Source: Hymenopus coronatus
Lineage: Eukaryota > Arthropoda > Insecta > Mantodea > Hymenopodidae
Assembly: GCA_030762935.1 (NCBI GenBank)
Contig: CM060883.1
Location: 31,180,501-31,244,500 of the forward strand
DNA: 64,000 nucleotides
Direction: 5' to 3'
The notes beneath the pieces are model-generated. The model was given only the letters and a program-made list of their open reading frames with translations. It searched no databases and was not told the origin of the DNA. Made by a program: the position numbers and the translations under genes. Below, piece after piece: positions 20,363-30,527 of the stretch. Each line of letters starts with the position of its first letter. The first letter of the stretch is position 1.

Positions 20363-20569
20363 ACGATCACATCTGTAAAGGAAGCGAAAACAAATACATT
20401 CATTATTCACTTTCTTGCTATACCTGTTCATCATACAACCTTCTGTTCATCATCATTTACAATAGATTTACCTCGTCTTTGGAATTCCCTACCTGAAGAC
20501 GTAAGGGATTGCCGGAACGTTATACTGTTCAAGCAGAAAATTAGGACATACATTTGTAATCATACCTAA
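20363..20569 (+). pseudogene. Non-LTR retrotransposon ORF2 C-terminal fragment
   Basis: A frame without an ATG reads 68 codons to a TAA at 20567-20569. It holds the hallmark PRLWNSLPEDVRDCRN followed by FKQKIRTYI, the block found at the very C-terminus of many Jockey/CR1/L2-type reverse-transcriptase polyproteins (WNSLP..V.....L..FK..L). An upstream stop at 20360-20362 cuts it off from the rest of ORF2, so this is a 5'-truncated, dead copy, as expected after abortive reverse transcription. The 3' UTR continues to 20930. Confidence 0.75.
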
Positions 20570-20930
20570 TCTGCTGCTGTATAATATTAATTAGATAAAT
20601 GCATCACTACTTTAATTTATTGTTATTAATATTTTATGTGCTGGCAAGTAATATACATTTCAATTGTAAATGTGACATACGTGTTTCAACCCACATGAAT
20701 ATTTCATTTAAAATAATTTTGTTTACAGTTGTTTTTCTTTTCATAGTATACTTATTGCACCTTTTGATATATGTTTTTATTAAGCTGTATAGAGTTGTAT
20801 TTTTGTTCTTTATTGCTTTATTCATTTTATCATTGCAGTGTTGAATTTAATATATTACCTGGTAGAGTGGAAGAGAAGGCCTTATAGCCTTAACTCCAAC
20901 CAGGATAGATAAATAAATAAATAAGAAACC
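20570..20930 (+). mobile_element. LINE 3' UTR and tail
   Basis: AT-rich UTR ending TGGTAGAGTGGAAGAGAAGG CCTTATAGCCTTAACTCC, an inverted AAGGCC/GGCCTT-type hairpin, then a (AAAT)n-like tail GATAAATAAATAAATAAG at about 20908-20925. The GAAGAGAAGGCC..GCCTTAACTC..CCAG ending is typical of many arthropod non-LTR elements. An open 81-codon frame inside is hydrophobic by AT bias only. Confidence 0.7.
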
Positions 20931-21282
20931 AAAAATGTAACTTTCATATTTCTTAACGCCAGGTCCTTATTTTAGCTCTCTGGAAGGTCTCCAACACTTG
21001 AAGGATTAATGCTCCCAGACGACAGTAGATTGACATCAACTCAAGGAGGTGTTTTATTTTGAGCATGCTAACCTCACTTTTCTTTTCTCCTAAATATTCT
21101 TGTAAAATTAGAACAGCCTGCTTGTCACATGCCGCAATTTAGGCATTTCCTTAGAAAAGTGAAAGAAAGCACTAGAAGGAAAATCTTTCTCTGTTACCTA
21201 GGAGAGAGAAGCAAATACATCACAATTTTACCAGAAGTTATTCTTAATAATTCTGAATGCAAGAAAGACATACCTGTGAGTT
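20931..21282. other. Unassigned sequence
   Basis: Nothing recognised between the LINE tail and the next HLR. Confidence 0.4.
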
Positions 21283-21499
21283 TCATTCACATGATTTTGT
21301 CTACATCTCTGCACCAAATTACTGTTAAAAATTAGCATAAATTGTCTTATTACTTACTTCCTTGTAAGCAGAGGTGAAATAAGGGAGTACCATAGATTAA
21401 AGTGACAGTCAAAAGCTGGTTGCTATGTGACTGAAGTTCCTTTGTTTATATAGACAGGAGTTGACAAATTCCTATATGAGAAAAGTACAGGATTTTCAA
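21283..21499 (+). mobile_element. HLR copy A, 5' part (host of a nested HLR)
   Basis: GTGAGTTTCATTCACATGAT TTTGTCTAC to GAGAAAAGTACAGGATTTTC AAATCTGAAA. In complete copies the next block is ..AATAACAAGGAATATCTC; here that block appears only after the inserted copy, at 22453. Confidence 0.85.
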
Positions 21500-22243
21500 A
21501 TCTGAAATAAAAAATCTGATGTGTTACACTCACATGACTTTCTCCATATCCCTGCAACAAATAATTCTTAAAAAGCTTATACTTCTATTTACTTTATGCT
21601 AATCAGAAAAAATTAGCAGAAATAGTCTAATTACTCGCTTCCTTGTAAGTAGAAGCGAAATAAGGGACAACCGCAGGTTAAAGTGATAGTCAAAAGCTGG
21701 TTGCTATGTCAATGAAGTTCCTTTGTTTATATGGATAGGAGTTGACAAGTTCCTGTATGAGAAAAGTATACGTTTTTCATAGCAGAAACCAAAAAAAAAA
21801 AGGAATGTCACAAAAACGACGAACTCCACGAAAAAAATGTACATAACATAAATTGTGTGTTTTAATGTGCTCTACATTTTTTGTGTAGTAAGTTTTTGTC
21901 CATCTCTTACGGTTTAGAAGTTATTCAAAATTTAGTAAAATTCATACCGAATAAACTACTCTTCAGAGGCTATTCCCAGAAAATTCAAGATATACATTTC
22001 ATTTGTCAGGTAAATACCTTTAATATACGAAATTTTAATAAAAATCGTTAGAGCCATTTTTGAGAAAATCAAAATTTTCGAAAAAAGTTCCATGTAAAGA
22101 GTAGTTTGGGGTGGGGGGATTTTTCTCAAAATCTTCGTGTCGCATCCCTGGAAGATACTAAACTTAAATACCAAGTTTGGTATTTTACCGACTTTTCGTT
22201 TTTGAGTTATCGTGTTCACAGACACACGGACATACGGGCACAC

Positions 22244-22312
<69 letters not shown>

Positions 22313-22452
22313 CCTTTTTGTGAAAATGCTTTTTTTTGGATATTGGGGACCCTAAAACATATATTTCCGGTGAAATCTCGGTATCGAATTTTTGGTGGAG
22401 TGCAATACTTTCTCTATACACTATGTACATAGTGCGTATGGAGAAAGTAAAA
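21500..22452 (+). mobile_element. HLR, full-length copy inserted in another HLR
   Basis: Complete copy: AAAAATCTGATGTGTTACAC TCACATGACTTTCTCC; AAGTAGAAGCGAAATAAGGG; ACGAACTCCACGAAAAAAAT; CTCTTACGGTTTAG; CTATTCCCAGAAAATTCAAG; CGTTAGAGCCATTTTTGAGA; AATACCAAGTTTGGTATTTT; TTTCGTTTTTGAGTTATCGT; a CA tract; TTTCCGGTGAAATCTCGGTA; and the terminal ACACTATGTACATAGTGCGT ATGGAGAAAGTAAAAA. Inside an older HLR, its ends show where a mobile unit starts and stops. Confidence 0.93.
22246..22309. repeat. (CA)n microsatellite of HLR
   Basis: About 32 CA units, the longest in the window, between GGACACACGGACAC and CGGACCTTTTTGTG. Confidence 0.95.
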
Positions 22453-22772
22453 ATAAGGAATATCTCAAGAATGTCAACTCCACAAATAAAATGTATATAA
22501 TATGAACTATGTGTTTTTACGTGCTCTACCTATTTTTTGTGTGGTAAGTTTTTGTTCATCTCTTACGGTTTAGCAGTTATGCAAAATTCCGTAAAAATCA
22601 TCCAGAGTAAAGTAGTCTTCAGAGACTACTCCCAGAAAATTCAAGATATACATTTTATTTGTCATATAAATATCTTTAGTATGCGGCGTCTTAATGAAAA
22701 TCTTTTGTGCCATGTTTAACAAAAACATTTCCAAAAAATGTTCTATGTAAAGTGTAGTATGGGGTGCGGGAT
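22453..22772 (+). mobile_element. HLR copy A, continuation after nested insertion
   Basis: Resumes at ATAAGGAATATCTCAAGAAT and runs to TATGTAAAGTGTAGTATGGG GTGCGGG, where a reverse copy begins. Joined to 21283-21499 it restores normal HLR order. Confidence 0.85.
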
Positions 22773-22913
22773 TTTTACTTTCTCCATACGCAATATGTAC
22801 ATAGTGTATAGAGAAAGTATTGCACTCCACCAAAAATTCGATACCGAGATTTCACCGGAAATATATGTTTTAGGGTCCCCAATATCCAAAAACAGCATTT
22901 TCACAAAAAGGTC

Positions 22914-22948
<35 letters not shown>

Positions 22949-23693
22949 GTGTGTCCGTGAGTCCGCGTGTCCCTGTGTCCGTGTGTGTGTGAACACGATA
23001 ACTCAAAAACGAAAAGTCGGTAAAATACCAAACTTGGTATTTAAGTTTAATATCTTTCAGGGATGCGACATGAAGATTTTGAGAAAAATCCCCCCACCTC
23101 AAACTACCCTTTACATGGAACTTTCTTCGAAAATTTTGATTTTCTCAAAAATGGCTCTAACGATTTTTATTAAACTTTCGGATATTAAACATATTTACCT
23201 GACAAATGAAATGTATATCTTGAATTTTATGGGAATAGCCTCTGAAGAGTAGTTTATTCTGGATGAATTTTACTAAATTTTGAATAACTGCTAAACCGTA
23301 AGAGATGGAAAAAAACTTACCACACAAAAAATATAGAGCACATTAAAACACACAATTTATGTTGTATACATTTTTTTTCGTGGAGTTCGTCGTTTTTGTG
23401 ACTTTCCTTATTTTTGGTTTCTGCTATGAAAAACGTATACTTTTCTCATACAGGAACTTGTCAACTCCTATCCATATAAACAAACGAACTTCATTGACAT
23501 AGAAACCAGCTTTTGACTATCACTTTAACCTACGGTTGTCTCTTATTTCACTTCTACTTACAAGGATGCGAGTAATAAGACTATTTCTGCTAATTTTTTC
23601 TGATTAGCATAAAGTAAATAGAAGTATAAGCTTTTTAAGAATTACTTGTTGCAGGGATATGGAGAAAGTCATGTGAATGGTACACATCAGATT
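22773..23693 (-). mobile_element. HLR, full-length reverse copy
   Basis: TTTTTACTTTCTCCATACGC AATATGTACATAGTGTATAG, ACCGAGATTTCACCGGAAAT, GT tract, AATACCAAACTTGGTATTTA, through to GAGAAAGTCATGTGAATGGT ACACATCAGATTTTTT. A long frame reads along it but is not supported as a gene. Confidence 0.93.
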
Positions 23694-23897
23694 TTTTTTA
23701 AAAAGTTTGTATTGCGGTTGTCCCTTATTTCACTTCTACTTACAAGGATGCGAGTAATAAGACTATTTCTGCTAATTTTTTCTGATTAGCATAAAGTAAA
23801 TAGAAGTATAAGCTTTTTAAGAATTACTTGTTGCAGGGATATGGAGAAAGTCATGTGAATAGTACACATCAGATTTTTTTTAAAAAGTTTGTATTGC
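23534..23897. repeat. Tandem duplication, 2 x 182 bp
   Basis: 23534-23715 and 23716-23897 are almost identical (TCTCTT/TCCCTT and GAATGGTACAC/GAATAGTACAC are the only differences I noticed). The unit is the 5' third of a reverse HLR plus 12-20 bases of flank ending TTTGTATTGC. Confidence 0.92.
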
Positions 23898-24147
23898 ATT
23901 TTGGAGGATACTAAACATAAATGCCAAGTTTGGTAAATAACGGTGATTTCGTTTCTGAGCTATGCTGTCCATAGACACATACGCACACCGAACTTTTTCT
24001 AAAAATGCTTTTCTTTTTAACTCGGGAGACCTCAAAACATATACTTCCGGTGAAATCTCGACATCGAATTTTTGGGTAGCATACAGTATCTTCTCTAGCC
24101 ACTATGCACATTGTGTATATTTACGTGCTAGAGAAAGTAAAAAGGAA
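23898..24147 (+). mobile_element. HLR copy, 3' part
   Basis: TTTGGAGGATACTAAACATA AATGCCAAGTTTGGTAAATA, TTTTTCTAAAAATGC, TTCCGGTGAAATCTCGACAT and a terminal palindrome TATGCACATTGTGTATATTT ACGTGCTAGAGAAAGTAAAA. It abuts the tandem duplication, so a reverse and a forward HLR meet here. Confidence 0.87.
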
Positions 24148-24700
24148 GTCTTTGAGCAAAAAACAGTTTGGAAACAAACTTATTAGTGTAAATGTCAGAT
24201 GTGATGCTTATATCATATATGTTTATGGATGCTAGGAGATTATTTCAGGGAAGTTCTTTACACTTTATTTTATATTTCTTTCCTTGTCTCTTTCTACAGA
24301 AATGTTATAAAAGTTATTAAGTTTCATATTAAGTTTCATATAATCATGGAAAGGAAAATGCATATTTTGAATATTGTGTAAAACCCTTTCATTCTTATAT
24401 ATGTAATTTCACGAAACTGAAAAACCATAAAACATGTACGGACACACTTGTGACGCAATCCGCAAAATCGACTAACACCACATAGACGGCTAAATGGAGA
24501 AAAAAAAACTGACAATGAGCGCAGAGGTGGCTACTGATTCTTAGATAATTAGATAATTATGATTTTGTACACAGTTAGGACTACAGTAATATAATACAAA
24601 TGACTTTCTGTGTTAATTAAATTCTTTTATAGTTGTAATTATTTCGATATAATCGAAGTTATCTCAGGTAGCATTATTTATGGGTAAATAAATAAATCGA
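24148..24700. other. Unassigned AT-rich sequence
   Basis: No element or exon recognised. Confidence 0.4.
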
Positions 24701-24937
24701 GGTTTATTTATGAATGCTCTTTAATGACTGTGATCTCAGAATCCCATTTTAGATTGGGCGTAAAGGACCGCCTAAGTAAATGTACGACACGGGACCAATG
24801 ACTTTACTTCCCTTTCGAAGGAAGCCATGGTAAGAATTTTTACCTCCGAAATGATCCATCGCCCTCTACCGGGTTTGAACCCGCGACCTAGGGTATAAGA
24901 TTCTTGCATGGTATCCACTATACCACGGAGGACGAAT
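24701..24937 (-). mobile_element. S1 SINE, shortened body
   Basis: TTTATTTATGAATGCTCTTT, AGATTGGGCGTAAAGGACCG CC, then a deletion of the GCTCAGAGGCCTC section, CTTCCCTTTCGAAGGAAGCC, GGGTTTGAACCCGCGACC and a head ending CCACTATACCACGGAGGACG. Confidence 0.85.
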
Positions 24938-25542
24938 ATTTATAGGTAGCTGCACCAAAAGATGTTCAAGCAAACGACATTTATATTTTGACGTAGCTTA
25001 ATTCATTTATGAAATATGCAGAAGAATGCATTCCAATTTCTTAGCTAGAAAGAGTCTTAGTTGCCTGTGTTTTGTAACTAATAACTATTTAAATAATATA
25101 TCGTGCTTACTGGGACTTAAATATTGTTGTAAAAATATCTGTTGTTTTGCAGACATTAATATAGCTCCTAATCCATCCTTAGCTTTGCAGGTTCGATATG
25201 CATAAGATTTACAAAAAACTCAAAATAATGTCCTGGAAAATCGTTTACTCTTTAGATTTTCTGTTAAGTTATTAAATTCCTTATTCTCGTTTGTATTTCG
25301 GAGAGATTGCAGTGAGCAAAAATGCTACACTGCTGCCCTTCCTTCCACGGTTTCAACCGCATGGCAAAGTTTCAGTTGCATTGTACTAGTTTACTACATT
25401 TTTATTTCCTTTGTGTCGGTAAAGCTCATTAACTTTTTAATTATTTATTTATTTATTTAATTACTGATGTATTTACTTATTTACTCTTTTTCAACAGGAC
25501 AAATTCCGAACTGCAGAAAATAATTAATAAAAATAATTTAAA
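24938..25542. other. Unassigned AT-rich sequence
   Basis: No element recognised; an (ATTT)n stretch lies at about 25439-25460. Confidence 0.4.
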
Positions 25543-26400
25543 AAAAAAAGTATGTGTTCCATTCACATGACTTTCTCTACATCTCTGCAACAAATTATTG
25601 TTAGAAAGTTTATGCTTCTATTTACTTCATGCTAATCGAGAAAAAATTAGCACAAATAGTCTTATAACTTGCTTCCTTAAAGGTAGAAGTGAAATAAGGG
25701 TATACCATAAATTAAAGTGATAGTCAAAATCTAGTTGCTATGTGACTGAAGTTCCTTTGTCTGTATGGACAGTAGTTGACAATTTCCTGTATGAAAAAAG
25801 TCTGCTTTTAAAGCTGAAACAAACAACAAGGAATATCTAATGAACGATCAACTCCATGAAAAAATGTATATAACATAAATTGTGTGTTTTAACGTGCTCT
25901 ACATTTTTTGTTAAGTAAGTTTTTATCTGTCTCTTACGGTTTAGGAGATATGCAAAATTCCGTAAATTTCATCCAGAATAAATTGAGCTTCCGAGGCTAT
26001 TCCCAGAAAATTGAAGATATACATTTTATTTGTCAGGTAAATATCTTTAATATACACTATTTTAATCAAAATCGTTAGCCATTTTTAATGAAATCAAAAT
26101 TTTCGAAAAAAGTTGCATGTAAAGGGTAGTTTGGGGTGGGGGGAGTTTTCTGAAAATCTTCGTGTCGCATCCCTGGAAAATACTAAACTTAAAATACCAA
26201 CTTTTCGTTTTTGAGTTATCGTGTTCACAGACACACGGACACACTGACCCACGGACACACACACGGACCTTTTTCTGAAAATGCTTTTTTTGGATACAGG
26301 GGGTCCTAAAACATGAATTTCCGGTGAAATATCGGTACCCAATTTTTGGGTGGAATACAATACTTCTCTATCCCTATGTACATTGTACATATGGGCATTG
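25543..26400 (+). mobile_element. HLR, nearly full length, first of a head-to-tail pair
   Basis: GTATGTGTTCCATTCACATG ACTTTCTCTAC to CTTCTCTATCCCTATGTACA TTGTACATATG. A few bases are lost in the hairpin section (AAAATACCAACTTTTCG). The next copy starts immediately. Confidence 0.92.
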
Positions 26401-27124
26401 TAAAAATCTGACGTGTACCATTCACATGACTTTCTCCATATCCCTGCAACAAATAATTCTTAAAAAGCTTATACTTCTATTTACTTTATGCTAATCAGAA
26501 AAAAATTAGCAGAAATAGTCTTGTTACTCGCTTCCTTGCAAGTAGAAGCGAAATAAGGGACAACCGTAGGTTAAAGTGATAGTCAAAAGCTGGTTGCTCT
26601 GTCAATGAAGTTCCTTTGTTTATATGGATAGGAGTTGAAAGTTCCTGTATGAGAAAAGTATATGTTTTTCATAGCAGAAACCAAAAATAAGGAATGTCAC
26701 AAAAACGACGAACTCCACGAAAAAAATGTATATAACATAAATTGTATGTTTTAAAGTGCTCTACATTTTTTTTGTAGTAAGTTTTTGTCCATCTTTTACG
26801 GTTTAGCAGTCATTCAAAATTTAGTAAAATTCATCCAGAATAAACTACTTTTCAGAGGCTATTCCCAGAAAATTCAAGATATACATTTCATTTGTCAGGT
26901 AAATGTGTTTAAAATCCGAAATTTTAATCAAAATCGTTAGAGCCATTTTTGAGAAAATCAAAATTTTCGAAAAAAGTTCCATGTAAAGGGTAATTGGGGG
27001 TGGGGGGATTTTTCTCAAAATCTTCGTGTCGCATCCCTGGAAGATACTAAACTTAAATACCAAGTTTGGTATTTTACCAAATTTTCGTTTTTGAGTTATC
27101 GTGTTCACAGACACACGGACACAC

Positions 27125-27164
<40 letters not shown>

Positions 27165-27323
27165 ACACACACACATACACGGACCTTTTTGTGAAAATGC
27201 TTTTTTTGGGTATTGGGGGCCCTAAAACATATATTTCCGATGAAATCTCGGTATCGATCTTTTGGTGGAGTGCAACACTTTCTCTATACACTATGTACAT
27301 AGTGCGTATGGAGAAAGTAAAAA
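26401..27323 (+). mobile_element. HLR, full-length reference copy
   Basis: Representative copy. Order: 5' end AAAAATCTGACGTGTACCAT; ACTTTCTC at about 27 nt; AGTAGAAGCGAAATAAGGGA; GAATGTCACAAAAACGACGA; TCTTTTACGGTTTAGCAGTC; CTATTCCCAGAAAATTCAAG; AATCGTTAGAGCCATTTTTG; GGGTAATTGGGGGTGGGGGG; TCTTCGTGTCGCATCCCTGG; AAATACCAAGTTTGGTATTT; CA/CGGACA microsatellite; CCCTAAAACATATATTTCCG; 3' palindrome CTATGTACATAG; end GGAGAAAGTAAAAA. Subterminal inverted ACTTTCTCTAC, an internal microsatellite and a 3' stem-loop together match the layout of HINE/DINE-1-type non-autonomous Helentrons. The longest antisense frame covers 174 codons but has no recognised domain. Confidence 0.93.
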
Positions 27324-27539
27324 TAGATAACATATCGGTATGGAACTGGTATCTTTTCAATATTGTCATCCCAAAAAACCTTTAGAAAAGGAACATTTAA
27401 TAATATAAAAACAATTCTAAGGCATTTAAGAGTTTATTGTTCTTGTGGAGTTATCTAAATTATATATTTTTTGTGCAGAAATTAATCATGATTTGCATGC
27501 AGTGGATAGAATGTATAGCCTATTTGTAGAATGCCTATG
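27324..27539. other. Unassigned AT-rich sequence
   Basis: Nothing recognised. Confidence 0.4.
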
Positions 27540-27860
27540 AAATGGTTGGACAGAGATGTCTCAACATTTTAAGTATAATTACATAAATCAACGCAGGTGT
27601 TACGATTCCACAGGAGGAGTGTTCTGTAATCCCCAAGACGTAGGTATAGCTCGGGGATGATGAAACAGATGAGGTCGGGCGTGTTTCTGGACGCTGTCGT
27701 CTCAATGACAGGAACACGCACGCAATGGACAGGATGTGGCCAATTACATGGACTTGACCCCCTGATACACATCCAAATGCCGAGTAGACCTTCACATGCA
27801 CTCACTCCTTTCCTTCGCTCAACTTCCCGATATTGATGAGTCCGTGCTGCTAACTAAAAA
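27540..27860 (-). other. GC-richer island, possible exon or decayed repeat
   Basis: About half G+C in an AT-rich setting. Two overlapping minus-strand frames (78 and 88 codons) are open; one reads ..PDLICFIIPELYLRLGDYRT.. before a stop near 27569. No domain, splice pair or repeat match found. Confidence 0.25.
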
Positions 27861-27914
27861 ACTATCATTCGCTATTCAGAGACAGTGATATACTATGCGC
27901 TAGTCATACTTCTT

Positions 27915-28108
27915 TTGAATGTTTAACGCTCGCTTTTACTACATATGGCACCACAGGCGATGAGCACCGGTAGAATGCGATGGCGGGGGAAACCGGAGAA
28001 CCCTGCCCCGCTTTATTCTCCACAAATTCCATATGCCTGGGATTGTCTGCCCCGAGCCGCTTTGGTCAGAGGCGAGGGATCTAACCAGTCGGCCACGACA
28101 CGGCCCAT
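27915..28108 (-). mobile_element. S2 SINE, shortened
   Basis: AATGTTTAACGCTCGCTTTT ACTAC, GGCACCACAGGCGATGAG, GGGGGAAACCGGAGAACC, AGAGGCGAGGGATCTAACCA GTCGGCCACGACACGGCCC. Body partly deleted. Confidence 0.85.
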
Positions 28109-28239
28109 AATCGATATTAGGTTTAGTGAATTTCATAACATTTACAAACCTCTTGATACAATAGTGCTGTGTTCAGATATTGAATATAGAATGGGAAAAG
28201 AATGCCTGAGCTTTCTTTAGTTATGTCATGCTTTTTTAG

Positions 28240-28902
28240 TTTCTCTACCACTAAAAGAATATCTAATGTATTACATTCACATGTCTTTTTCTACATACTC
28301 TCAACAAACTGTTCTTACTAAAATTATTCCTCTAGCTGCTTCATACCAATCGAGATAAACGTTAGCAGAAATGGTGTTATATATTTCATCTTTTGTACTA
28401 GGGAAATAAAAGAATACATTCCGTTAAAGCGAATTCAAATATTTTAAGAGGTAGTCGCTATGTGACTAGTTTAAAATTTCGTTCTTTTTGCATGGGCAAA
28501 AGTAGAACCAAAAAAGGAAAGGGATGTATTTTCATTTTAGAAGAACAGTATTGTTATTCAACATTTAAAGCAATAGCAAGAAATATTTCGAAATGATTAA
28601 CTCCATAGAAAAAGGCATTTGTCATTAATTGTGTGTATTAATGACATCTACGTTTTTTGTGTAGTAAGATCTATCTTTTACGGTTTACCAGAATGAAGAT
28701 GACTTTGGGGGCTAAGACCCACATTACATTTACCATGAACACATTGTCAACATACGATAATTTAATTAAAATCGTCAGTCATTTTTGAGAAATTAAACAA
28801 AAATCTCTAAAATATGTTTACTGTAAGGGGGATTTTCTTAGAAAAACTTAAATATCAAGTTTGGTGTTAACGGACTTTTCGTTTTTCAATCTTTCTATTC
28901 AC

Positions 28903-28944
<42 letters not shown>

Positions 28945-29073
28945 CATAAACGGATCATTTTTCTGAATTTATTTTATTCTGGGGACCTGTTACCAAGAAA
29001 TATCGACATAAAAAGTTTTGGGTGGCGTACAATATTTCCCCTTCTTAGTATATGTAGTAGAGAAAGTAAAAAT
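28240..29073 (+). mobile_element. HLR, nearly full length
   Basis: TCTAATGTATTACATTCACA TGTCTTTTTCTAC to a CA tract at about 28905-28947, GACCTGTTACCAAGAAATAT CGAC and GTAGTAGAGAAAGTAAAAA. The 5' flank holds an extra TTTCTCTACCAC. Confidence 0.87.
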
Positions 29074-29352
29074 ATAAAAAGATAGCTAGCTGGCTGACCA
29101 ACGTGTGCGGATTGTTTTTAAACCCAAAATTCGAATTAATTGTTTTCATCCGCCTCCCTCATATTTTATGAAATTATGATGAATTATCTATAAGATTATA
29201 CACTTTACCGCTTGGACATTCTATGTCAGGCACTTTCAACTGACTGCCTTTTAGTGTGTAAAGAAATGCGCTGAAGCCCTGACGTTCGGCTGCGGGCAAA
29301 GGAAGCTATGGCTATAGTGACGGAACCAAGAATTTGTATGTAAACTTACATT
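29074..29352. other. Unassigned sequence
   Basis: Nothing recognised. Confidence 0.4.
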
Positions 29353-30165
29353 TGTACTTTCTCTACACGTACTATGTACATAGTGTATATAGAAGGTATT
29401 ATAATGCACCCAAAAATTCGATACTGAGATTTCACCGGAAATACATATTTTAGGACCCCCTGAATAAAAAAAGTTTTAAATGCCCGTGTGTGTCTCTCTG
29501 TGTGAATGTGTGTGTGTGTGTGTGTGTCTGTGAGCAGCCTAGCTCAAAAACGAAAATTCCGTTAAATACAAGAATACGTCACGAAGATTTTCAAGAAAAT
29601 CCCCGCGCCACAAACTACTCTTTACATGGAAACATTTTCGAAAATGTTGATTTTCTCAAAAATGGTTCTAACGATTTTTATTAAAATACTGTATATTAAT
29701 TTTCTGGGAATAGCTTCTAAAAACATCTTTATTGTGGATGATTTGTATTGAACTTTGCATAACTGGTGAACCGTAAGAGATAGACAAAAACTTACTACAC
29801 AAATAAATGTAGATTACGATAAAACACCCAATTTATGTCAAATAAATTTTTTTCGTGGAGTTGTTCGTTTTTGAGACATTCCTTGTTGTTGGTTTCAGCC
29901 TTAAAAACATACTTCTCATACAGGAATTTGTCAACTCCTGAATATACAAACAAAGGAACTTCAGTCACATAGCAACCAGCTTTTGACCATCACTTAATCT
30001 ATGGTATTCTCTTATTTCGCTTCTACTTACAAGGAAGCAAGTAATAAGACTATTTCTACTAATTTTTTCCTCGATTAGCGTAAAGTAAATAGCAGAAGCT
30101 TTTTAACATTAATTTGTTGCAGAGATGTAGAGAAAGCCATGTGAATGGAACATATAATATTTTTT
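29353..30165 (-). mobile_element. HLR, full-length reverse copy
   Basis: GTACTTTCTCTACACGTACT ATGTACATAGTGTATATAGA, ATACTGAGATTTCACCGGAA, GT tract, then CACAAACTACTCTTTACATG and finally GAGAAAGCCATGTGAATGGA ACATATAAT. The hairpin region is partly deleted between GTTAAATAC and AAGAATACGTC. Confidence 0.9.
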
Positions 30166-30169
30166 ATAT

Positions 30170-30262
30170 ATCAGGATCATCCAGAAAGTGACGAGCGATT
30201 TGGCATAGCTAAATAATAACAACAGATATTAACACAAATCTTTATTTACAAAGTTACAGTAC
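30170..30262. mobile_element. Possible DNA-transposon end (split by S3)
   Basis: GGATCATCCAGAAAGTGACG AGCGATTTGG resembles the 3' flank of mariner/Tc1-type elements; sequence resumes after the S3 insertion as TCAATGTAATCGCC. No transposase motif remains, so the family is tentative. Confidence 0.35.
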
Positions 30263-30274
30263 CTTACTCTATTT

Positions 30275-30527
30275 ATTTATTTATATTTTTTTTTTAGCTT
30301 ACCGTCCTTTAACTTAGTTGGTCATATCGGACGATGAATGAAATTGGTGAAAAGATGCTCAAATGATATCGGAGTCCATGGAAGTTAAAGTTACTCGACA
30401 TTCGTCTTCTCAGGATAAGGGAAAACCCCGAAAAACCCCTTATCCGGCAACTCGCCCTAAGCGAGATTCGAACTCACGGCCTTTTGAATGTGTAGCAGAC
30501 ACGCTAACATCACACTACCCAGACGGG
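30275..30527 (-). mobile_element. S3 SINE with 12-bp TSD
   Basis: Perfect duplication CTTACTCTATTT at 30263-30274 and 30528-30539. Tail at left (ATTTATTTATATTTTTTTTT T), then ACCGTCCTTTAACTTAGTTG GTCATATCGG, TTCGTCTTCTCAGGATAAGG, CTTATCC, GCGAGATTCGAACTCACGG (antisense B box) and GCTAACATCACACTACCCAG ACGGGC. Inserted in a possible DNA-transposon remnant. Confidence 0.92.

Noticed and set aside
22246..22309. Z-DNA-forming regulatory element at the long CA tract
   Set aside because: CA tracts can adopt Z-DNA, but this one is the ordinary HLR microsatellite, present in every full copy; nothing suggests a regulatory role.
26845..27369. 174-codon antisense frame as a real gene
   Set aside because: It crosses a CA microsatellite and is one of many copies of the HLR repeat, most with stops. 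Kept only as a low-interest finding.
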